Numbered from the stretch's first letter, positions 36,851 through 46,421 are shown. The stretch: 64,000 nt of DNA from an uncultured Dialister sp. (GCA_900541485.1 UQJW01000005.1:58062-122061); one strand, 5' to 3'. The notes: generated by a model not told the origin, from the sequence alone. Program-made: numbers and translations.

Positions 36851-37762
36851 TTATTCACCGAGAATGAAAGTAAGTGCGCCTTTTGCCATCCCTACCCCTT
36901 CATGTCCCACGCCGTCCACCGTTTCAAGCTTCCAAAGGAAAGGAACCTGTAACATTTCCGCTTTTTTCTTACATTCATTGAAATAACGGATATTTCTTTC
37001 CTGTCTGTTCAAGCCCTGTGCGTCTGCTTCGGGCGTATCACGAAACGGCTTGTCTCTTTTCACATCCGCTCCGCCCATGAAAAGAATCACCGGCCTTGCA
37101 AAAGCACGGGCAAGTTCCTCGTCACTGATATCAACATCCTGAATCCCGTAAGGATAAAGAACCTCTTTATCAGGCATGGTAAACCAACCGGAATTGGCAA
37201 CCGCCAGCACATCGGCCCCCTCATTTCCTCCGAAAAGGCTGTAACGGTGGAGAAACTGTCCGCCTGCAGAATGACCGAAGAGAATCATCTTTCCCGTTGT
37301 CTGAACACGGCTTTTTACTTCCTCCACAATTTTCTCCACTACGGGAAATGTCCACATTTCTCTGGGACGGACATGACCGCTTACATCATCTTTATCCGTC
37401 ATATTGGCTTCCTGATACCAGCAGGAACCGGGATATTTTTTCTCTGAAAATTCAGGACAGACAATCAAAACATTTTTCTCGTCCGCCAAAGAGTGAAGTG
37501 CCCGGCAGAAACGGTCAGCCTTCCGTCCGAATCCGTGAAAGGCGATAAAAACGGGACGTGACTCATTCCACTGTGTCGGTCTGTAATAAAAAAGACGGAC
37601 CGGATCCCTGCACACACCGCCCTGTTCGGGTAAATAGGAAATACTTTCCCCTAACGGAACGGGCGAGGCCCCCTGCTTTTTATCCTTTTTCGGTGCCAGG
37701 TACGCTGCCAAAGAAAATGCTACCAACGCCGCCACGGCTTTAAAAATTCTCTTTCTCATCAT
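36851..37762 (-). CDS. Membrane-anchored or exported alpha/beta hydrolase
   Basis: 303 residues. An N-terminal hydrophobic segment (about 6-23) without a lipobox serves as signal or anchor. The esterase core has FIAFHGFGRKADRF (oxyanion side), the nucleophile elbow GHSAGG (163-168), a probable acid in FMGGADVKRD and histidine in VDGVGHEGVG near the C-terminus. This layout is like poly-hydroxybutyrate depolymerase/LpqC-type esterases. The substrate is unknown. It is monocistronic and converges on metQ. Confidence 0.8.
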   Translation of the reverse strand: MMRKRIFKAVAALVAFSLAAYLAPKKDKKQGASPVPLGESISYLPEQGGVCRDPVRLFYYRPTQWNESRPVFIAFHGFGRKADRFCRALHSLADEKNVLIVCPEFSEKKYPGSCWYQEANMTDKDDVSGHVRPREMWTFPVVEKIVEEVKSRVQTTGKMILFGHSAGGQFLHRYSLFGGNEGADVLAVANSGWFTMPDKEVLYPYGIQDVDISDEELARAFARPVILFMGGADVKRDKPFRDTPEADAQGLNRQERNIRYFNECKKKAEMLQVPFLWKLETVDGVGHEGVGMAKGALTFILGE

Positions 37763-38162
37763 TTCCTCCTGCTACAGTCTTCATTATTTCTCTTCTTGTT
37801 TAAATAAATTATATCATGACTTATATTCCTCCATGAAATAAAAAAGATTGCCGTTTCTATGTTTGATATAAGGGTATAAAAAATATTTTTATATCCCTTG
37901 AGGCACGATAAAAGAATCCGTTTTATGATTTTATATCATCGTTTTTGTTTCATTTATGACATAAAATTATTTTTATACCTGTCAATTCCGTTTCTGCTTT
38001 GCGAAAATTTTCTTTTTTCACGGCATAATCATCTGTAAAACACGACATCTTGTATTTCCTGCTGCTTCTGTTTTTAATTAAACGCCTTTTCTTTAAGTAT
38101 TTACTTTATTTTTAAGAGTACCTCTTTTTGTGAATCTCCGGTGAATGAAATGAATACATCGA
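37763..38162. other. AT-rich divergent intergenic region
   Basis: It separates the leftward hydrolase from the rightward tct operon. Several T-rich tracts, no open frame with a ribosome site and no stable hairpin that I can support. The tct promoter lies at its right edge. Confidence 0.45.
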
Positions 38163-38191
38163 TTGTTGCACGTTCCTCTAAATGTTACAAT
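38163..38191 (+). promoter_or_regulatory. Promoter of the tct operon
   Basis: TTGTTG (38163-38168), a 17-bp spacer and TACAAT (38186-38191), about 70 bp before the tctC start. Confidence 0.55.
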
Positions 38192-38258
38192 TATAAAAGT
38201 ACGAGTGCAGATTTTTTCAGGCTGCATGTATTTGTTGGGAATCGAAGGAGGTTTTCAC

Positions 38259-39260
38259 ATGAAAAAGAAATTAGCCATGCTCGCTGCCGTATCCCTGACT
38301 GCAGGAGTTCTTATTGCCGGCTGTGGCGGCTCCAAGGGTGACACAAAAAAAAGTGATGCTCCCTGGAAACCGGAAAAAGATGTACGAATCATCGTAGCTT
38401 ACAAAGCCGGTTCAGGCACAGATACAGGTGCCCGTCTTCTTGCAAGCAGTGCCAAAAAATATGTCGGACAGACTCTCGTTATTGAAAATAAACCGGGCGC
38501 TGACGGTAAAATAGGCTGGACCGAGCTGGCAAAAGCAAAGCCGGACGGATATACTCTGGGATTTATCAACCTTCCGACCTATACCACTCTGGCTGCACAA
38601 AAAGGTTCTTCTTTTGATGAAAAATCCATCGTTCCGATTTGCAACCATTTGACAGAAACAGGCGTTGTCGTTGTAAGAAAAGATGCAAAATGGAAAGACC
38701 TGAAGGAACTGGTAGCCGATGCACAGGCAAATCCGGGCGTTCTTAAAGCTTCCACCAACGGTATGCAGGCTTCTAACCACACATCTGCCCAGCTTCTTGC
38801 AGAATCTGCAAAATTTACATATAACGCCGTTCCTTACGGCGGTACTGCCGACCAGCTTCTTGCCCTGCGCCAGGGTGAAGTTGACTTCTCCTGTGCCAAA
38901 GTGGCAGATATTGCAAAATTAATCAACGGAGAAAACGCGGAACTCCGTGTTCTCGGTGTGTTTGCAGAAAAGAGAGATCCTCTCCTTCCTGATGTACCGA
39001 CACTGGGTGAATTAGGCTATTACAATAAATGGTACGGCTCCGCCCGCGCTCTTGTCGCTCCGAAGGGTACTCCGGAAAATATCATCAAATTCTATGAAGA
39101 TGCTTTCAAGAAAACTTTGGAAGATAAGGACGTCATTGAGGCTCACAAAAAGGCCGGCATGGTCATCGATTTCAAAAACAGCAAAGATTTAGGAAAGCTT
39201 ATTGAGGAACAGCTTGCTTTCTGCAAGGATGTGGTTTCCAAATTATATGAAAAGAAATAA
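38259..39260 (+). CDS. tctC: Tripartite tricarboxylate transporter substrate-binding lipoprotein
   Basis: 333 residues from the ATG at 38259 (AGGAGG upstream; the frame is open to 38163 but only this Met starts a signal peptide). Lipobox IAGC (Cys 22). The TctC/Bug fold shows DVRIIVAYKAGSGTDTGARL, the anchoring VIENKPGADGKIGW and GGTADQLLALRQGEVDF. Bug proteins bind carboxylates such as citrate, tartrate or aromatic acids; the ligand here is unknown. First of the three transporter genes. Confidence 0.92.
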   Translation: MKKKLAMLAAVSLTAGVLIAGCGGSKGDTKKSDAPWKPEKDVRIIVAYKAGSGTDTGARLLASSAKKYVGQTLVIENKPGADGKIGWTELAKAKPDGYTLGFINLPTYTTLAAQKGSSFDEKSIVPICNHLTETGVVVVRKDAKWKDLKELVADAQANPGVLKASTNGMQASNHTSAQLLAESAKFTYNAVPYGGTADQLLALRQGEVDFSCAKVADIAKLINGENAELRVLGVFAEKRDPLLPDVPTLGELGYYNKWYGSARALVAPKGTPENIIKFYEDAFKKTLEDKDVIEAHKKAGMVIDFKNSKDLGKLIEEQLAFCKDVVSKLYEKK

Positions 39261-39306
39261 ACCGGTTTATTTCTGAATCAATAATCCTCTCCTTTGGAAA
39301 TGGCAG

Positions 39307-39332
39307 CCTGCTTCTTTTCGGGAAGCAGGTTT
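39307..39332 (+). terminator. Intercistronic hairpin between tctC and tctB
   Basis: CCTGCTTC (39307-39314) pairs with GAAGCAGG (39322-39329). Only a short TTTG follows, so it is probably a leaky terminator or RNA-stability element. Confidence 0.5.
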
Positions 39333-39391
39333 GTCCGTTTCTTTATGAGAGAAAAAATATATTTAATTACCCCTTTTAAAGGAGTGGCTTC

Positions 39392-39850
39392 ATGAAAAAA
39401 TCAGATATCCTAATCTGCGGATTTATGTATCTTTTCTCGTTTTTCTTTTTATATTTCACGATGGACTTTCCTGTCAAAGCCCGTTCTTACCCGTATTTCG
39501 TTATCGGTCTTTTACTTCTTCTTACTACCGTGCGGGTGAGCCATATGGTCAGGGATTACAGGAGAGAACACCGGATAATTGACGATATGAATGAAGTATT
39601 TGACGGATTTTTACCCCGCCAGTTCCGGGTCATGTTTTTTGCCTTTATTCTATTTTTTATCCTCATGTACTTCCTCGGATTTTATATCGCCGCTTTAATT
39701 TATCTCCTCGGTTGTCTTTTTTATTTCCACATTCCGAAAAAACACATCGTTCTCGTTTTGGTCTGCATGATGGCATTAATCTATGGAACCTTCGATGTAT
39801 TCTTAAACGTACCGCTCCCTGAGGGAGTCATTTTAGAAGAATTTTTATAA
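39392..39850 (+). CDS. tctB: Tripartite tricarboxylate transporter small membrane subunit
   Basis: 152 residues with four membrane helices (about 6-22, 33-48, 77-97, 100-135). The N-terminal part with FPVKARSYPYFVIGLLLLL matches TctB proteins (the family motif around ARxFPxxVG). It pairs with TctA in the inner membrane. AAAGGAG precedes the ATG, and tctA follows after 12 bp. Confidence 0.9.
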   Translation: MKKSDILICGFMYLFSFFFLYFTMDFPVKARSYPYFVIGLLLLLTTVRVSHMVRDYRREHRIIDDMNEVFDGFLPRQFRVMFFAFILFFILMYFLGFYIAALIYLLGCLFYFHIPKKHIVLVLVCMMALIYGTFDVFLNVPLPEGVILEEFL

Positions 39851-39862
39851 CCGGAGGTTTTT

Positions 39863-41374
39863 ATGGACGCAAAGACATTAGGACTTATGGCGGCCGGTTT
39901 CGGTCATGCCCTCTTGCCCTCAAATCTTGTGATGATGGTCATCGGTGTGACAATCGGGATTATCGTCGGCTGCATGCCCGGCTTATCTGCTGCCATGGGC
40001 GTTGCTCTTCTTTTACCGCTTACCTTCGGTATGAAACCCGAAACGGGACTCATCATGCTGGGCGGTATTTATTGCGGTGCTATTTTCGGAGGCTCGATTT
40101 CCGCTATTCTGATTCACACACCCGGGACACCTGCCTCGGCGGCAACGGCACTCGACGGATATGAACTGACCAAACGGGGAAAAGCGGGAAAAGCCTTGGG
40201 AACGGCATGTATTGCTTCTTTCTTTGGCGGTCTGCTTTCCTGTATTTCTCTTTATTTCTTCGCTCCCATATTAGCGCAGCTGGCCATGAAATTCGGAAGT
40301 CCCGAATATTTCTGGCTTGCTCTCTTCGGTCTCACCATTATCGCCGGTGTCACTTCCGGCTCCATGGTCAAAGGACTTATGAGCGGTGCTTTCGGTCTTG
40401 TTCTTTCCACCATCGGCATGGACCCCATGGAGGGTACGGAACGGTATATGTTCGGCATCGATCAATTATATAACGGTATCAATGTCACTTGTGCCCTGAT
40501 TGGTCTTTTTTCTCTGTCCCAAGTTTTTATGCTGGCGGAAAAAGCCATTAAGCAAAGAGGCGGCATTGTCGAATTTAAAGATTCCGTTATTCTGAAGATG
40601 AAAGAGTTAAGGCAAATCGGCCCCACCGTCATCAGATCCTGGCTTATCGGAAATATTATAGGTATTCTCCCCGGTGCCGGTGCTTCTATTGCCTGCTTCC
40701 TCGGTTATAATACGGCCCGCCAGTTTTCTTCTAAACCCGAAGATTTCGGTCACGGCTCCATTGAGGGCGTTGCCGGATCGGAAGCTGCCAATAATGCCGT
40801 TACAGGCGGTTCGCTGATACCAACACTGACACTCGGTATTCCCGGTGAATCGGTAACGGCCGTTCTCATGGGCGGTCTGATTATCCAGGGACTGCAACCG
40901 GGACCTGAGCTGTTCACGAAATACGCTCCCATGACTTACACTTTTTTTGCAGGCTTTGTCATTATCCAGTTCCTGATGCTTGTCATCGGTCTCGGCGGTT
41001 GCCGCATATTTGCCCACATTTCTAAATTATCGGATGCCATTTTGATTCCCTGCATCTTTGTCCTTTGTGTTATCGGTTCTTTTGCCATTAACAACAGCTT
41101 TATCGATGTCATCATCATGTTCATCTTCGGTGTAACCGGATATCTCATGAGGAAACTGGATCTCAATACAGCAGCTGTCGTTCTTGCCCTGATTTTAGGA
41201 CCGATTGGCGAAAAAGGTCTCCGCCGGAGTCTGACTCTTTCCGGTGATGACATTACCATTCTTTTCTCCACTCCCATTTGCTGGGTTCTTATCACGCTTT
41301 GTATTTTATCCTCTTTCTCCCCTCTCCTCATGGACTGGCTGAAAAAAGGAAAACAGATTTTAAAGAAAAACTGA
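39863..41374 (+). CDS. tctA: Tripartite tricarboxylate transporter large membrane subunit
   Basis: 503 residues, about 11-12 membrane helices. The two TctA signatures are present: GCMPGLSAAMGVALLLPLTF with GGIYCGAIFGGSISAILIHTPGTPASAATALDGY near the N-terminus, and the inverted copy GILPGAGASIACFLGYNTAR with GSLIPTLTLGIPGESVTAVLMGG in the middle. Cation-coupled uptake of a carboxylate delivered by TctC. Last gene of the operon, closed by a terminator. Confidence 0.95.
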   Translation: MDAKTLGLMAAGFGHALLPSNLVMMVIGVTIGIIVGCMPGLSAAMGVALLLPLTFGMKPETGLIMLGGIYCGAIFGGSISAILIHTPGTPASAATALDGYELTKRGKAGKALGTACIASFFGGLLSCISLYFFAPILAQLAMKFGSPEYFWLALFGLTIIAGVTSGSMVKGLMSGAFGLVLSTIGMDPMEGTERYMFGIDQLYNGINVTCALIGLFSLSQVFMLAEKAIKQRGGIVEFKDSVILKMKELRQIGPTVIRSWLIGNIIGILPGAGASIACFLGYNTARQFSSKPEDFGHGSIEGVAGSEAANNAVTGGSLIPTLTLGIPGESVTAVLMGGLIIQGLQPGPELFTKYAPMTYTFFAGFVIIQFLMLVIGLGGCRIFAHISKLSDAILIPCIFVLCVIGSFAINNSFIDVIIMFIFGVTGYLMRKLDLNTAAVVLALILGPIGEKGLRRSLTLSGDDITILFSTPICWVLITLCILSSFSPLLMDWLKKGKQILKKN

Positions 41375-41375
41375 T

Positions 41376-41412
41376 ACAAAAAGCACGGTATTTCAAGAAC
41401 CGTGCTTTTTCC
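41376..41412. terminator. Terminator of the tct operon
   Basis: AAAAGCACGGT (about 41379-41389) and ACCGTGCTTTT (41399-41409) with T-runs on both strands. Confidence 0.88.
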
Positions 41413-41414
41413 AT

Positions 41415-41449
41415 ATAAAAAACACAGGCCGTTACACCTGTGTTTTTTT
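41415..41449. terminator. Terminator of the ylxM-yebC operon
   Basis: AAAACACAGG (41419-41428) pairs with CCTGTGTTTT (41437-41446), T-runs on both strands. It stops leftward transcription after yebC. Confidence 0.85.
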
Positions 41450-41463
41450 CTTTTGTCTTTTCT

Positions 41464-42198
41464 TTATTCTAAATCTTCGGGAAGTTCTGCGTTCGTATAT
41501 ACTTCCTGTACATCATCCAGTTCTTCAAGCTCACTGATCATGCGGGACATGGTCTGTGCCGCATCTCCTTCAAGAGCGACTGTCGTATCGGGAACCATAG
41601 CAAGCTCGGAGGCTTCTACGGCAATTCCTTCTTTTTCAAGTGCTTCTGATACAGTCAGAAAATCTTCCGGCGCCGTTGTGATTTCATAGCTGTCTCCTTC
41701 AGAGGATACATCTTCTGCGCCCGCATCAAGAGCAATCATCATGATTGTATCTTCATCGGTCGCTTCTTTATCTACCACAATGGTTCCTTTTTTCTTAAAC
41801 ATCCAGGATACGCACCCCGGTGTCCCGATGCTTCCGCCGTGATGAGTAAATCCGTGACGTACATCGGCAGCCGCACGGTTTCTGTTATCTGTATTGCACT
41901 CTACAATGACAGCGGCACCGCCCGGACCGTAGCCTTCGTAAGTCACTTCATCAAAGCCTGCCCCTGAAGCGGCACCGATGCCTTTATCAATGGCACGCTG
42001 TATATTATCCTTCGGTACATTGTTCTGCTTTGCTTTCGTCAGAGCGAGCTTCAGACGCATATTCCCGACAGGATCACCGCCGCCCATACGGGCTGCAATT
42101 GTGATTTCTTTAGAAATTTTTGTGGTTATTTTCGCACGGATGGCATCTGTTTTGCCTTTTTTCCGCTTAATATTTTCCCACTTGGAATGTCCTGACAT
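41464..42198 (-). CDS. yebC: YebC/PmpR-family regulator or translation factor
   Basis: 244 residues from the ATG at 42198 (AGGAG upstream; the frame is open to 42267 but that part lies inside the upstream gene). MSGHSKWENIKRKKGKTDA is the family opening; GGGDPVGNMRLKLALTKAK, YEGYGPGGAAVIVE and TDNRNRAAADVRH follow. The family includes transcriptional regulators and, more recently, proteins that relieve ribosome stalling at proline runs. Last gene of the long operon. Confidence 0.93.
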   Translation of the reverse strand: MSGHSKWENIKRKKGKTDAIRAKITTKISKEITIAARMGGGDPVGNMRLKLALTKAKQNNVPKDNIQRAIDKGIGAASGAGFDEVTYEGYGPGGAAVIVECNTDNRNRAAADVRHGFTHHGGSIGTPGCVSWMFKKKGTIVVDKEATDEDTIMMIALDAGAEDVSSEGDSYEITTAPEDFLTVSEALEKEGIAVEASELAMVPDTTVALEGDAAQTMSRMISELEELDDVQEVYTNAELPEDLE

Positions 42199-42199
42199 C

Positions 42200-42784
42200 T
42201 TAATTCTCCTCCTTTTTTTGCCACCAAGGTTCCCCCAGAAGGCGGTCGAGGATAATGGCAACAGCACTTCTCACACAGAGGTGATTGTACTTTCCCGCCC
42301 CGTAAACGGGTTCTACAATATAATCAAACTGTTTCATCATTTCTTTTGTCATACCGAATCCGGTACCGAAAAGAATAAAAACAGGTTTGCTTTCTTCCTC
42401 CAATTTCTTGCGCATCGCTGCATAAGAAATCGTATTCGGGTACACCCGGGCATCGGTGGTTACAATGACCGGTTTTTCCCCGCATTCTTTTTCAATCCGG
42501 CTGATTGCCTCTTCAAGAGAGGAAACAAGCTCCGTCTCTTCAAAAGCTTCCTTCCTGTTCGGATTATAACGGACTCCGCCGCCGGTTTTCCAATGGTTCA
42601 TGATGCGGAGTGCCATTTCTCTCTGGCTTTCTACCGGATGAATAATGAAATAGGTCCGTACATCATATGTTTTGGCACTGCGGGCAATATCATGAAGATC
42701 ATAGTTCGTAAGCGCCGTCGTAACGACTTCCATATGTTTATTATAAATCGGATAATGAATCAATCCTATATAAACAGGAGCCAC
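42200..42784 (-). CDS. TrmD-associated SPOUT-type RNA methyltransferase
   Basis: 194 residues. The GTG start overlaps the trmD stop by one base (TAGTG). The sequence MAPVYIGLIHYPIYNKH, TALTNYDLHDIARSAKTY, PVFILFGTGFGMTKEM and EPVYGAGKYNHLCVRSAVAI fits the SAM-dependent RNA methyltransferase family that is encoded next to trmD in several Firmicutes and shows the trefoil-knot end. The RNA target is not known. No ortholog exists in the classic Bacillus trmD operon. Confidence 0.8.
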   Translation of the reverse strand: MAPVYIGLIHYPIYNKHMEVVTTALTNYDLHDIARSAKTYDVRTYFIIHPVESQREMALRIMNHWKTGGGVRYNPNRKEAFEETELVSSLEEAISRIEKECGEKPVIVTTDARVYPNTISYAAMRKKLEEESKPVFILFGTGFGMTKEMMKQFDYIVEPVYGAGKYNHLCVRSAVAIILDRLLGEPWWQKKEEN

Positions 42785-43530
42785 TATATTTTCTCCTTTT
42801 CTCGCAGTATTTCTGCCATTAACTTTTCATCTTGCTTCGTCATTTCCAATTTTTCAAGGAGATCCGGTCTGTTTTCCAAAGTCCGCCGGAGAGCTTCTTT
42901 TCTACGCCATTTGGCAATATTTTCATGATGACCGCTTAAAAGTACTTCCGGCACTTCCCAACCGTTGTATACGGCAGGCTTTGTATATTGCGGATATTCC
43001 AGCAACGGTTCATAAAAAGAATCGCCTGCCGCACTTCCCGCATCGCCCAGTACCCCCGGTACCATCCTTGCCACCGCATCCGCTATCACCATGGCGCCAA
43101 GCTCACCGCCGGTAAGAACGTAATCGCCGATAGAAACAAGCTCGTCAGCCAGATGCTCTTCCACACGGTGATCGACACCTTCATAATGGCCGCAGATAAG
43201 TACCAGATGGTCATAGTTATGATACAGTTCTTTTGCTTTGTCCTGCGTAAAAGGAGCTCCTGCAGGGGAAAGAAACAGCACCCTGTCCCTTTCTCCTCTT
43301 TCGGGAAGAACATGCCGGCAGGCGTCAAATAAAGGAGCGCACTGCATGAGCATTCCTGCCCCGCCGCCATAGACGGTATCATCGACACGGTGATGTTTAT
43401 CTTGCGAAAACGCCCGCGGGTCAGTGACACGCATGTCCATAAGTCCGGCTTCCAAAGCTCTTTTTATGATGCTGTGTTTAAAAAATGCTTCTATAAATTC
43501 AGGAAACAAAGACAAAATATCAATTTTCAT
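42784..43530 (-). CDS. trmD: tRNA (guanine-N1)-methyltransferase
   Basis: 248 residues. It methylates G37 of tRNAs with G at 36, preventing frameshifts. [21 protein letters not shown] opens the protein; the knot motif is [16 protein letters not shown] and [20 protein letters not shown] with PGVLG, and the C-terminal domain has [24 protein letters not shown]. The start is one base from the rimM stop. Canonical length. Confidence 0.97.
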   Translation of the reverse strand: MKIDILSLFPEFIEAFFKHSIIKRALEAGLMDMRVTDPRAFSQDKHHRVDDTVYGGGAGMLMQCAPLFDACRHVLPERGERDRVLFLSPAGAPFTQDKAKELYHNYDHLVLICGHYEGVDHRVEEHLADELVSIGDYVLTGGELGAMVIADAVARMVPGVLGDAGSAAGDSFYEPLLEYPQYTKPAVYNGWEVPEVLLSGHHENIAKWRRKEALRRTLENRPDLLEKLEMTKQDEKLMAEILREKEKI

Positions 43531-43531
43531 A

Positions 43532-44029
43532 CTATTCCCATTCCGGTAAATGTACCGTCATAATTTCCTTTTCCGGTTCAACGGAAAGAATACACGACGG
43601 TATGGCAGGAAGATAGATTTCTTTCCCCTCCGTCGTCATGACGGTATACACATCATTGGCACCGGTCTCGATGATTTCTTTAATTTTTCCTACGGTCTCT
43701 CCCGTATCGGACAGGACAGTCATGCCTATAAGTTGGAAATAATAATATTCCCCGTTTTTTAATACAGGCAAATCAGAAATTTTTGCTTTCGCCGTCCGGT
43801 TCACCAGCAGCTCCGCTCCATTCCGGTCTTCTATTCCCTCCACACGAAGGATATAGATATTTTTATGAGGCCGGGCCGAGATGATTTTATATACTTTTCC
43901 GTCTATAGAAAGTGTTTTCAGCGATTTAAAAATCTCCGGTCTTTCTATATCGGGAAATATACGCAAATCACCCCGCACACCATGCGGGGCTACGATTCGG
44001 CCAACGATCATCCATTCGTCGGAATTCAT
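43532..44029 (-). CDS. rimM: Ribosome maturation factor RimM
   Basis: 165 residues from the ATG at 44029, which follows the ylqD stop by one base; an earlier ATG at 44059 would overlap ylqD by 29 bp. Role: assembly of the 30S head, binding S19. Signatures: [18 protein letters not shown], then the PRC barrel with [21 protein letters not shown] and GANDVYTV and [11 protein letters not shown]. It is between ylqD and trmD, as in Bacillus. Confidence 0.95.
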   Translation of the reverse strand: MNSDEWMIVGRIVAPHGVRGDLRIFPDIERPEIFKSLKTLSIDGKVYKIISARPHKNIYILRVEGIEDRNGAELLVNRTAKAKISDLPVLKNGEYYYFQLIGMTVLSDTGETVGKIKEIIETGANDVYTVMTTEGKEIYLPAIPSCILSVEPEKEIMTVHLPEWE

Positions 44030-44030
44030 A

Positions 44031-44438
44031 TCATTCACGGAAAGCAATGATCTTTCCATCTTCCACGAGGATTTCTCCTCCTGTCACTGTATTCATATCA
44101 TCTCCTACATGGAGGGTCACGATACGGTTCAGCGGCTGCCGTGGAAGCTCTGCACCAATCGTTAATTTTTCCAGATGTTCCTTATCTGCCGTCAGTTTAT
44201 CTTTTACCTGCAGCATACGCACTTTCTGTTCATCAAACTGTGCGCGGAGAGGTGCTACGGCCTGCATATTAATCTTTGCCTGCTCCGATAACTTGGCATT
44301 TGCTTCGAATTCAAGCTGTGTTATATCATTTTCCACACTCTTGATATTTTGGTTAATCTGGTTTAAAAGCGTTGTCTTTAAAGATTCCGTCAACTTCGAC
44401 TTGACAGCAACAGGAATCAATACTTGAATTTCATCCAT
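44031..44438 (-). CDS. ylqD: YlqD-family protein
   Basis: 135 residues. A central coiled coil (about 25-95, rich in K, E and Q) precedes a short beta-rich end (NRIVTLHVGDDMNTVTGGEIL). Position between khpA and rimM and the opening IQVLIPVAVKSKLTES support YlqD. Function unknown; a link to ribosome assembly is inferred from context only. Confidence 0.82.
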   Translation of the reverse strand: MDEIQVLIPVAVKSKLTESLKTTLLNQINQNIKSVENDITQLEFEANAKLSEQAKINMQAVAPLRAQFDEQKVRMLQVKDKLTADKEHLEKLTIGAELPRQPLNRIVTLHVGDDMNTVTGGEILVEDGKIIAFRE

Positions 44439-44449
44439 TTGGGCACCCC

Positions 44450-44677
44450 TCAGAGAATATCAACAGCGACTTTTTTGTTTTCCCTTAAAGCCCCTGCTTT
44501 CACAACCGTACGAATTGCATTAGCGATGCGTCCTTTTCTGCCGATAACCTTACCCATGTCTTCCGGTGCAACTCTGATTTGGTATACTTCCAGGCTGCCC
44601 TTCTGTACCACAGTCACAGAAACGGCTTCGGGATCTTTTACGAGAGCCCTGGTGATGTTTTCCACCAATTCTTTCAT
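44450..44677 (-). CDS. khpA: KH-domain RNA-binding protein KhpA (YlqC)
   Basis: 75 residues, a single KH domain with the GXXG-type loop in GKVIGRKGRIANAIRTV. It binds RNA, usually as a dimer with KhpB, and affects cell division in other Firmicutes. Located 12 bp after rpsP and before ylqD. Confidence 0.93.
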   Translation of the reverse strand: MKELVENITRALVKDPEAVSVTVVQKGSLEVYQIRVAPEDMGKVIGRKGRIANAIRTVVKAGALRENKKVAVDIL

Positions 44678-44689
44678 AGTGATCCTCCC

Positions 44690-44953
44690 TTATTTCTTTG
44701 CTTCAGCAAACTTTGCAAGGATGCCGTTCTTTTTCAAAAGAGAACGGACTGTGTCTGTCGGCTGTGCACCTTTTCCGAGCCAATTCAGAATTTCTTCTTC
44801 ATTAAGCTTTACGGGAGCATCTGCCTTTGCCGGATCATACCAGCCTACAGTAGCAACCGGTGTTCCGTTTACAGCTTCCTTGGAATCAATAACAACAACA
44901 CGGTAGAACGGATTCTTCTTTGCGCCCATGCGGGTCAAACGAATTTTTAACAT
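44690..44953 (-). CDS. rpsP: 30S ribosomal protein S16
   Basis: 87 residues from the ATG at 44953 (AAGGAGGTG upstream; the frame opens at 44986). MLKIRLTRMGAKKNPFYRVV is the family opening, followed by VATVGWYDP and WLGKGAQPTDTVRSLLKK. First of the rpsP-khpA-ylqD-rimM-trmD run. Confidence 0.97.
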   Translation of the reverse strand: MLKIRLTRMGAKKNPFYRVVVIDSKEAVNGTPVATVGWYDPAKADAPVKLNEEEILNWLGKGAQPTDTVRSLLKKNGILAKFAEAKK

Positions 44954-45056
44954 ACTTTCACCTCCTTGAAATGACAGGTTGTTCATTACAAAATTTATGA
45001 AATAAATGGCCGGCCGGTTTCACGAACGGCCAATACTTCCCATAAGAGAGCAGTTT

Positions 45057-46421
45057 TCAGAAAGGAAATCCGCCGAAACCGCCAAACCCTCCCATACCTC
45101 CTGCCGGAGGACGGAGCTTCTTGCCTTTCATTTTTTTCATCTGTTTCTGCATTTCCTTGAATTGCTTCATCATGCGGTTGACGTCCTGGATTTTTACACC
45201 CGCTCCGTCGGCAATTCTCTTTCTTCTGCTTCCGTTCAGAATATCAATATTTGCTCTTTCTGCAGGAGTCATGGAAAGAATGATTGCTTCGATATGTCTG
45301 ACCTCTTTACCGTTCAGATCGATATCTTTCAGTTTATCTTTATATTTTCCCATCCCCGGTATCATACTCAAAATACCGGACATGGAGCCTAATTTCTGTA
45401 TTTGTTTCAGCTGTTTCAAGAAATCCTCTAAGGAAAATTCTCCCTTTTGGATTTTCCTGGCCCCTTCCTTAATTGTGTCATGGTCCATATTTCTTTGGGC
45501 CTGCTCAATCAAAGATTCCAAATCGCCCAGATCAAGAATTCTGCCTGCCATACGGTCGGGATGGAAATCCTCAAGTCCGCCGTCAAGCTTTTCACTGACA
45601 CCGATAAGTTTAATCGGTTTTCCCGTTACGGTTTTGATGGAAAGTGCCGCACCGCCGCGGGCATCGCCGTCCATTTTCGTTAAAATCGTTCCGTCAATTC
45701 CCAAGCTTTCATCAAACGCCCGGGCTGTCGTAACCGCATCCTGCCCGGTCATCGAATCGAGGACCAGGAGAATTTCATGGGGGTGAACATCGGACTTGAT
45801 ATTTCTAAGCTCTTCCATGAGTTTTTCATCAATGGTAAGACGGCCTGCCGTATCAAGAATCACCACATCTCTGTTGTAAGACTTTGCGGTGTCCACGGCA
45901 TACCGGGCAATATGTACGGGATCGGCTCCGGGGGGCATACGGTATACAGGTACATCGACCTGCTCACCTAAGACTTCAAGCTGTTTGACCGCTGCCGGAC
46001 GGTAAACGTCACAGGCTGCCAAAAGCGGACGCTTTCCCCGTTTTTTCAGCATGAGAGCCAGCTTTCCTGCCGTCGTAGTTTTCCCCGCGCCTTGGAGACC
46101 TACCAGCATAATCACCGTCATGCCTGTGGAAGACATGGTGATTTTGCTCTGTGTCCCGCCGAGAAGTTCCGTTAATTCATCACGGACTATTTTTATAACT
46201 GTCTGGTCCGGCTTAAGACTGCCGAAAACCTCTTCGCCTACCGCCTTTTCACGGACTTGGGCAATGAAGTTTTTAGCGACTTTGAAATTGACGTCCGCTT
46301 CTAAAAGAGCTTTCCGCACTTCACGAAGCGCCGCATCAATGTCACTTTCGGAAAGTTTACCCTTACCGCGGAGATCCTTAAACGCAGACTGCAGTTTATC
46401 ACCTAAATTTTCAAAAGGCAT
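45057..46421 (-). CDS. ffh: Signal recognition particle protein
   Basis: 454 residues. GTPase that targets nascent membrane proteins. The N-domain, then G-motifs GLQGAGKTTTAGKLA (about 108-122), DTAGRL and TKMDGDARGG, then the methionine-rich M-domain (MKQFKEMQKQMKKMKG) and a glycine/phenylalanine tail (GGMGGFGGFGG). It works with 4.5S RNA, not seen here, and FtsY. It follows ylxM by 9 bp. Confidence 0.97.
   Translation of the reverse strand: MPFENLGDKLQSAFKDLRGKGKLSESDIDAALREVRKALLEADVNFKVAKNFIAQVREKAVGEEVFGSLKPDQTVIKIVRDELTELLGGTQSKITMSSTGMTVIMLVGLQGAGKTTTAGKLALMLKKRGKRPLLAACDVYRPAAVKQLEVLGEQVDVPVYRMPPGADPVHIARYAVDTAKSYNRDVVILDTAGRLTIDEKLMEELRNIKSDVHPHEILLVLDSMTGQDAVTTARAFDESLGIDGTILTKMDGDARGGAALSIKTVTGKPIKLIGVSEKLDGGLEDFHPDRMAGRILDLGDLESLIEQAQRNMDHDTIKEGARKIQKGEFSLEDFLKQLKQIQKLGSMSGILSMIPGMGKYKDKLKDIDLNGKEVRHIEAIILSMTPAERANIDILNGSRRKRIADGAGVKIQDVNRMMKQFKEMQKQMKKMKGKKLRPPAGGMGGFGGFGGFPF

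Noticed and set aside
38163..38258. N-terminal extension of tctC
   Set aside because: The open frame upstream has no start signal; only the Met at 38259 has AGGAGG and begins a lipoprotein signal.
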